A stretch of 64,000 nt of DNA from Uranotaenia lowii (lineage: Eukaryota > Arthropoda > Insecta > Diptera > Culicidae), in assembly GCF_029784155.1 (NCBI RefSeq), contig NC_073691.1, positions 58,984,746-59,048,745 of the forward strand. Reading direction: 5' to 3'. The notes below the pieces were generated by a model, which saw only the letters and a program-made list of their open reading frames with translations, had not been told where the DNA came from and did no database searches. Of the stretch, positions 57,071 to 64,000 are shown piece by piece (the stretch's first letter is position 1; the number at the start of each line of letters is the position of its first letter). The position numbers and the translations under genes are program-made.

Positions 57071-59329
57071 TTTACGAGTGGACTAAACTGCTATCCGATT
57101 CCGATTTTTCAACAATATTTTGCACACATACCCCTTTACTATTTGCGAAAATTTCTGCATTGTTTCTTTTTTTGATGTGAGTTGAATAACGGGAGCTATT
57201 GGGAAAACTTTGTTTTTTGCCCCATTACACCCCGTAACAAACATATTTAATAATCCACCAAACGAACAGTTCTGAAATCAAACAGTCTAAGGAAAATTTT
57301 TTCTTTGCTCAAACCTTGATGGCCGTTTGTTTTCAAACTATTAAAATTCGTTCCCTTGGACCAAGCGTTCAGTATATACTTAATCGTTGGCTCCCGTTAG
57401 GATAACGCCTCAATTGAACACGAAAACGATGGCGCTGTGCCCAGGATAGGACCAGCAGCAAGATCATTTTCCGGTAGGAACCTGCAAACGTTGGAACGAA
57501 CGTCCAAACTAGTGGGAGAGAAAAAAAACTCAAAGGTAATTGCAATTTTTCACCAAGACGACTTTCACGTTGTCGTCCACCATGATGATGATGATGACGA
57601 TGCCGCTGACGTCGTCGTCGTCGTTCGGTTCCACCTTTCTTTGGTAGTAGTTTTCCGTATTTTCTTTCCTGTCATTTCAGCCAAGGTGCTTCCTCGATTT
57701 CCGGTTTTTATATTTTTTTCGAATTGTCCAAGAGCCTGAAAATTGCATAAACCCCTTGCACGAGCAAGCAATCTCAGGCTCTACCCGAAGGTGAATTTAT
57801 ATTCCACACGGTTGAACGCGGCTAGATTCTCTAGTGGGAGTTTGTGCCCCTGTAAGTGGAAAACCATAGACAAAACTACGTGATTTGATGGATCACTGAT
57901 TTCGGATGTCATTTCCGGGTTGAATGGTTTATGCAAAAATCGTTCTGTTTTTTTTTTTCAATTGGTTGATAGATAAAAAAACAAACGCCTTATAACGCTT
58001 AAATTTACACCAGATTGAAATCTGTTGGATTAATCGCCACCTAATTGCCAAGATGTCCTGCCAACTTCGAATCATCGAATGACATTTTTTCCAAAGTTGT
58101 CTGAAAACGTCATCAAACCGGCGGGAGTTTTCCAGCAACAGGTTCGTGAGCGACGAGTTTGATGAAGACATTTCGAGCTAAACGCAAGTTTTTCGTGTCC
58201 CAGCTACACATGACTGAAGACGACGATGATGCCCTGAAAAAAAAACCTGGCCAGGCCGGATGTTCGAAGCAGGATCCAATTTAATACTAGAGAGAGCACA
58301 AACAAGCTCATCTCGTCGTCGTCGTCGTCGTCAGTCGCCAGCCAGCAAGATGGAGGGATCTCCTGCTGTTTGGATGGATTTTGTCTTGTGGATTTTTCGT
58401 TCATCCACGGTTTAGTGTGATTGTAAAAGGTGCACATAGGCGGGAGTAAACGTCGAAAGGAAGAAGGATGTTTGAATCTTTTCCTTGTCCGGAGAGTTTT
58501 TTTTCAGCTCACCTTCCTACTTTCTGTTTTGCAATGACTTGTGATTTGTTTCTCCGGGAAAATTGAGACACTTATCAACTTACCGTTTTTTCCCGTGTTA
58601 TGTACGAGAAGACACAACGAATAAGGCGAAGTTTATTTTACATCTCGACAAATTTAACACTTCACTGGTTGCACCGGTCAATCTGGAAAAACGAAACGAA
58701 AGGAAAAATCGAGTCAAAATATGTTTTTCTATTAGACAGTTTGATTCAAAGAACAGATATAAAAATAAAGCTGTGGTCGACATGATATGGGGGAAAGGTT
58801 TATGTAGAATTATTGATGAAAGTAGGGGAAAAAAGAGCCGTTCAGTAAACCAGCATTCTATTCTATTTTATTTTATTTTGTTTATTTATTTGGATGTTCC
58901 GTCTCACGACATAACCTGATGAACAATATTCCTTCAATTCGCTCGGTTCATGGCAACATAATCATTTGGAAGCACCTTAAATAATATTTAGCGTGCTCCA
59001 AGAACGCTTAACTGAATCAGAATCTAACTGTTACTTTGGGGATTTTCAGTATTGTCTTATGAAAACTCTGAAAAATTGATGCTTGTTCGATAAAAAAGGA
59101 CGCATTCATTTTTTGTGTTGTGTGGCTCATTTTCAGATAAAAGACATATTCGAAAGATTTTTGGTGTTGAACCAATGAATTAAAATTGTGGATAAATTTC
59201 GATTTTTTCCAGTTTGAATCAGTGAACTTAGTAAAACGGGACATTTTGAGAAAAAAAAACTAGACGGCGGAATATTCAACTTATTTTTTAGATAATTTTA
59301 AACCAATTGGGGTAGGGTCCAATAATAGG
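57071..59329. other. Noncoding stretch with trinucleotide repeats
   Basis: (GAT)n/(GTC)n runs lie at about 57580-57630 and (GTC)n at about 58312-58334; a (TTTTA)-type run lies near 58860-58885. Frames over these runs encode Asp/His or Val stretches and are not considered genes. Confidence 0.4.
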
Positions 59330-59767
59330 TTGAATTTATTATTATTTTTGTAAATTTTGACAATTTTGGTCAATATTTTCAATTTTGTCGTTTTCCCATT
59401 GGCGTCATTTTTGTCAATTTTATTTAATTTATTTTTTTGTAATTTTGTCAATTTTCTTAGTTTATTTTTTGTTGAAATTGTAAATTTGATAAAATTAAAA
59501 TTATAAGAACATCAATAAAATTTATAAAAAAATCCAATGATTTAAAAATTGACATCATGATAAAAATTTTAAAATTTACAAAATGGATGTAAATAATTTG
59601 ACCACATTTAAAAATAAACATAAAGACAAAACTCACGAAATTAACAAAAATGGTGAAATGTAAAAAATAAACAAAGTTTACAAAAGTTGTAGAAATTATG
59701 ACACAAAAAAAAAATTTGCAAACTTGACAAATTAAACAACATTGACCAGATTGACAAAATTTAAAAA
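59330..59767. repeat. Degenerate edge of the 9-bp satellite with an orientation switch
   Basis: Scattered units read as AATTTTGTC on the plus strand until about 59470, then as GACAAAATT-like units, so the repeat changes strand near 59480. Divergence is high, as expected at satellite edges. Confidence 0.6.
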
Positions 59768-60960
59768 TTGACAAAATTGACAAAATTGACAAAATTGACA
59801 AAATTGACAAAACTGACAAAATTGACAAAATTGACAAAATTGACAAAATTGACAAAATTGACAAAATTGACAAAATTGACAAAATTGACAAAATTGACAA
59901 AATTGACAAAATTGACAAAATTGACAAAATTGACAAAATTGACAAAATTGGCAAAATTGACAAAATTGACAAAATTGACAAAATTGACAAAATTGACAAA
60001 ATTGACAAAATTGACAAAATTGACAAAATTGACAAAATTGACAAAATTGACAAAATTGACAAAATTGACAAAATTGACAAAATTGACAAAATTGACAAAA
60101 TTGACAAAATTGACAAAATTGACAAAATTGACAAAATTGACAAAATTGACAAAATTGACAAAATTGACAAAATTGACAAAATTGACAAAATTGACAAAAT
60201 TGACAAAATTGACAAAATTGACAAAATTGACAAAATTGACAAAATTGACAAAATTGACAAAATTGACAAAATTGACAAAATTGACAAAATTGACAAAATT
60301 GACAAAATTGATAAAATTGACAAAATTGACAAAATTGACAAAATTGACAAAATTGACAAAATTGACAAAATTGACAAAATTGACAAAATTGACAAAATTG
60401 ACAAAATTGACAAAATTGACAAAATTGACAAAATTGACAAAATTGACAAAATTGACAAAATTGACCAAATTGACAAAATTGACAAAATTGACAAAATTGA
60501 CAAAATTGACAAAATTGACAAAATTGACAAAATTGACAAAATTGACAAAATTAACAAAATTGACAAAATTGACAAAATTGACAAAATTGACAAAATTGAC
60601 AAAATTGACAAAATTGACAAAATTGACAAAATGGACTAAATTCACAAAATTCACAAAATTCACAAAATTCACAAAATTCGCAAAATTGACAAAATTAACA
60701 AAATTGACAAAATTGACAAAATTGAAAAAGTGTACAAAATTGATCAAATACAAAATTAACAAAATTGACAAATTGACAAAATTGACGAAATTCACAAAAT
60801 TCACAAAAATCTCAAAAATCACAAAATTGACAAAATTGACAAAATTGACAAAATTGACGAAATTCACAAAATTCACAAAAATCACAAAATTGACAAAATT
60901 GACAAAATTAACAAATATGACGAAATTGACAAAATTGAAAAAAATTGACAAGAAATATAA
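59768..60960. repeat. 9-bp minisatellite (GACAAAATT)n
   Basis: About 95 nearly perfect units of GACAAAATT run from 59768 to about 60633, with rare single-base variants (for example GGCAAAATT near 59949, GATAAAATT near 60309). Variants then rise (TTCACAAAA, AAATCTCAA) to about 60960. A 9-bp unit is three codons without a stop in several frames, which creates long Thr-Lys-Leu, Asn-Phe-Val and Ile-Leu-Ser frames with no biological meaning. Confidence 0.95.
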
Positions 60961-61518
60961 TAAAGCAAATAATTGAAATTGACGAAATTGAAATAAATTG
61001 TCATTAATGGGTTAACTAATTTATTGAAAGTATTGACAAAATTGGTTATATGACAAAATAAACCAAGTTTAAAAAGTAGATAAATGTGTTATAATTGGAA
61101 AAATTGACAAAAATGATGCAAATGAAAAAACTGACTAAAGTGTCGAAATCGAAAAAAAATTGTCAATTTTGTCGACTACATATGATATGTTTGTCATTTT
61201 TGTAATTTTTTATAATTTTGACAATTTTGTTAACTTTTTCATTTTCGCCAATTTTGCAATTTTTTAAATTTGGAAATTTTTGACAATTTTGTGGGTTATC
61301 CTCATTTGTTAATTTTGTAATTTTTGTCAAGGTTCTCAATTTTGTCATTTTTGTTATTTTCGTCATTTTTATCAATTTTGATATTTTTGCCATTTTTGTC
61401 AATTTTCTAATTTTGTAATTTTTGTTATTTTTGTAATTCTTGTTTTTTTTTGTAGTTTTTATAATTTTTGTAATTATTTGTAATTTTTGTAATTTTTGTA
61501 ATTTTTGTAATTTTTGTA
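60961..61518. repeat. Degenerate satellite with second orientation switch
   Basis: Units stay in the GACAAAATT orientation, strongly diverged, to about 61140. From about 61155 they read TTTTGTCAA or TTTTGTAAT on the plus strand. The region separates two inverted satellite blocks. Confidence 0.6.
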
Positions 61519-62088
61519 ATTTTTGTCATTTTTGTATTTTTTGTCATTTTTGTCATTTTTGTCATTTTTGTCATTTTTGTCATTTTTGTCATTTTTGTCA
61601 TTTTTGTCATTTTTGTCATTTTTGTCATTTTTGTCATTTTTGTCATTTTTGTCATTTTTGTCATTTTTGTCATTTTTGTCATTTTTGTCATTTTTGTCAT
61701 TTTTGTCATTTTTGTCATTTTTGTCATTTTTGTCATTTTTGTCATTTTTGTCATTTTTGTCATTTTTGTCATTTTTGTCATTTTTGTCATTTTTGTCATT
61801 TTTGTCATTTTTGTCATTTTTGTCATTTTTGTCATTTTTGTCATTTTTGTCATTTTTGTCATTTTTGTCATTTTTGTCATTTTTGTCATTTTTGTCATTT
61901 TTGTCATTTTTGTCATTTTTGTCATTTTTGTCATTTTTGTCATTTTTGTCATTTTTGTCATTTTTGTCATTTTTGTCATTTTTGTCATTTTTGTCATTTT
62001 TGTCATTTTTGTCATTTTTGTCATTTTTGTCATTTTTGTCATTTTTGTCATTTTTGTTATTTTTGTCATTTTTGTCATTTTTGTCAGT
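61519..62088. repeat. 9-bp minisatellite (TTTTTGTCA)n, block 1
   Basis: About 60 nearly uniform units of TTTTTGTCA. The unit differs by one base from the complement of the left-hand unit (ATTTTTGTC against AATTTTGTC). Confidence 0.95.
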
Positions 62089-62487
62089 TTTGTAATTTTG
62101 GTAATTAAAAATTTTGTAATTTTTGTAATTTTTATAATTTTTGTAATTTCTGTAATTTTTGTAACTTTTGTAATTTTTGTCATTTTTGTAATTTTTGTAA
62201 TTTTTGTAATTTTTGTAATTTTTGTAATTTTTGTAATTTTTGTAATTTTTGTAATTTTTGTAATTTTTGTAATTTTTGTTATTTTTGTAATTTTTGTAAT
62301 TTTTGTAATTTTTGTCATTTTTGTCATTTTTGTAATTTTTGTAATTTTTGTAATTTTTGTAATTTTTGTAATTTTTGTAATTTTTGTAATTTTTGTAATT
62401 TTTGTAATTTTTGTAATTTTTGTAATTTCTGTAATTTTTGTAATTTCTGTAATTTTTGTCATTTCTGTAATTTTTGTAATTTATGTC
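62089..62487. repeat. 9-bp minisatellite (TTTTTGTAA)n, block 1
   Basis: The unit differs from the neighbouring block by C to A. Variant units (TTTCTGTAA, TTTTTGTCA) mark its right end. Confidence 0.93.
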
Positions 62488-63006
62488 ATTTTTTGTCATT
62501 TTTGTCGTTTATGTCATTTTTGTCATTTTTGTCATATTTGTCATTTTCGTCATTTTTGTCATTTTTGTCATTTTTGTCATTTTTGTCATTTTTGTCATTT
62601 TTGTCATTTTTGTCATTTTTGTCATTTTTGTCATTTTTGTCATTTTTGTCATTTTTGTCATTTTTGTCATTTTTGTCATTTTTGTCATTTTTGTCATTTT
62701 TGTCATTTTTGTCATTTTTGTCATTTTTGTCATTTTTGTCATTTTTGTCATTTTTGTCATTTTTGTCATTTTTGTCATTTTTGTCATTTTTGTCATTTTT
62801 GTCATTTTTGTCATTTTTGTCATTTTTGTCATTTTTGTCATTTTTGTCATTTTTGTCATTTTTGTCATTTTTGTCATTTTTGTCATTTTTGTCATTTTTG
62901 TCATTTTTGTCATTTTTGTCATTTTTGTCATTTTTGTCATTTTTGTCATTTTTGTCATTTTTGTCATTTTTGTCATTTTTGTCATTTTTGTCATTTTTGT
63001 CATTTT
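62488..63006. repeat. 9-bp minisatellite (TTTTTGTCA)n, block 2
   Basis: Starts with a distinctive irregular junction (TTTATGTCATTTTTTGTC, then TTTGTCGTTTATGTC) that recurs at 63472-63505. Confidence 0.93.
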
Positions 63007-63479
63007 TGTAATTTTTGTAATTCTTGTAATTTTTGTAATTTTTGTAATTTTTGTAATTTTTGTAGTTTTTGTAATTTTTGTAATTTTTGTAATTTTTTGC
63101 AATTTTTGTAATTTTTGTAATTTTTGTAATTTTTGTAATTTTTGTAATTTTTGTAATTTTTGTAATTTTTGTAATTTTTGTAATTTTTGTAATTTTTGTA
63201 ATTTTTGTAATTTTTGTAATTTTTGTAATTTTTGTAATTTTTGTTATTTTTGTAATTTTTGTAATTTTTGTAATTTTTGTTATTTTTGTAATTTTTGTAG
63301 TTTTTGTAATTTTTGTAGTTTTTGTAATTTTTGTAATTTTTGTAATTTTTGTAATTTTTGTAATTTTTGTAATTTTTGTAATTTTTGTAATTTTTGTAAT
63401 TTTTGTAATTTTTGTAATTTCTGTAATTTTTGTAATTTCTGTAATTTTTGTCATTTCTGTAATTTTTGTAATTTATGTC
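63007..63479. repeat. 9-bp minisatellite (TTTTTGTAA)n, block 2
   Basis: Second TAA-type block, with TTTTTGTTA, TTTTTGTAG and TTTTTTGCAA variants and the same variant-rich right end as block 1. Confidence 0.93.
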
Positions 63480-64000
63480 ATTTTTTGTCATTTTTGTCGT
63501 TTATGTCATTTTTGTCATTTTTGTCATTTTTGACATTTTCGTCATTTTTGTCATTTTTGTCATTTTTGTCATTTTTGTCATTTTTGTCATTTTTGTCATT
63601 TTTGTCATTTTTGTCATTTTTGTCATTTTTGTCATTTTTGTCATTTTTGTCATTTTTGTCATTTTTGTCATTTTTGTCATTTTTGTCATTTTTGTCATTT
63701 TTGTCATTTTTGTCATTTTTGTCATTTTTGTCATTTTTGTCATTTTTGTCATTTTTGTCATTTTTGTCATTTTTGTCATTTTTGTCATTTTTGTCATTTT
63801 TGTCATTTTTGTCATTTTTGTCATTTTTGTCATTTTTGTCATTTTTGTCATTTTTGTCATTTTTGTCATTTTTGTCATTTTTGTCATTTTTGTCATTTTT
63901 GTCATTTTTGTCATTTTTGTCATTTTTGTCATTTTTGTCATTTTTGTCATTTTTGTCATTTTTGTCATTTTTGTCATTTTTGTCTTTTTTGTCATTTTTG
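63480..64000. repeat. 9-bp minisatellite (TTTTTGTCA)n, block 3, cut by window end
   Basis: Same unit as blocks 1 and 2, continuing past the window. It opens with the same irregular junction as block 2 at a distance of 992 bp. Confidence 0.93.

Noticed and set aside
57437..57739. 100-codon frame with Asp/His and Val runs
   Set aside because: Driven by GAT and GTC trinucleotide repeats; antisense frames are equally open.
59457..60976. Reading frames of about 390-400 codons on both strands (Thr-Lys-Leu, Asn-Phe-Val, Ile-Leu-Ser repeats)
   Set aside because: They follow from a 9-bp unit with no stop in those frames. Frames are open on both strands and in several phases, with no non-repeat domain.
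59768..63479. CRISPR-like array
   Set aside because: Units are contiguous 9-mers without unique spacers; the sequence is eukaryotic.
61425..63995. Reading frames of 160-345 codons (Met-Thr-Lys, Asp-Lys-Asn, Cys-His-Phe, Phe-Leu-Ser repeats)
   Set aside because: Same artefact from TTTTTGTCA and TTTTTGTAA units. The apparent Cys-His pattern is not a zinc-finger array.

Overview
The window looks like transposon-dense, AT-rich euchromatin from an insect, most likely a mosquito (Culicidae). Three points support this. There are three distinct lineages of D37E Tc1/mariner-type (ITmD37E) transposases, a group described mainly from mosquitoes. There is a small spliced gene with a 68-bp GT-AG intron. 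The remaining sequence is a nest of decayed non-LTR, gypsy, copia, hAT, Harbinger-like and TA-target elements with tRNA-derived SINEs. Nothing suggests a prokaryote. Species is not determinable from the sequence alone.

Only one host gene can be supported: a minus-strand two-exon gene (4971-5548) for a 169-residue acidic RING-H2 protein, probably an E3 ubiquitin ligase. One possible orphan exon (18013-18107) is weak. Everything else recognisable is mobile DNA, most of it broken.

Layout. 1-3844: an ITmD37E copy split by a 2.26-kb insertion. 3845-7815: the RING gene and unremarkable flanks. 7816-9794: an 8-bp-target-site MITE and a TA-flanked MITE. 9795-12794: AT-rich DNA with one strong hairpin. 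12778-15397: a second ITmD37E copy carrying a 4-bp-target element that itself carries a TA MITE. 15900-17340: a SINE head joined to a non-LTR reverse transcriptase remnant interrupted by another copy of the 8-bp-target MITE. 20950-22230: another non-LTR 3' end. 23283-26150: a Harbinger-like MITE and a 2.2-kb long-TIR element. 26782-29419 and 33310-36762: two large noncoding insertions bounded by 23- and 25-bp direct repeats and starting with (ATGT)n. 29800-33000: a gypsy remnant with a hAT MITE in its protease, joined to a second ITmD37E lineage. 37649-46353: a TA element, a third ITmD37E lineage with nested insertions, a hAT MITE and another TA element. 49579-53640: a second copy of the gypsy-borne hAT MITE, SINEs, and a MITE with iterated motifs. 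54147-57070: a divergent tandem repeat, a copia remnant and an antisense non-LTR fragment. 59330-64000: 9-bp minisatellite arrays in inverted orientation, with a 992-bp higher-order duplication, running off the end of the window.

The value of the window is mainly archaeological. Several elements have exact target-site duplications or a matching uninterrupted paralogue inside the same 64 kb, so the order of insertion can be read directly. The most unusual items are the pair of long-duplication (ATGT)n insertions, the inverted 9-bp satellite with its 992-bp repeat, and MITEs with iterated internal motifs. I did not find a convincing new functional system. The long reading frames in the last 4.5 kb are artefacts of a 9-bp repeat.
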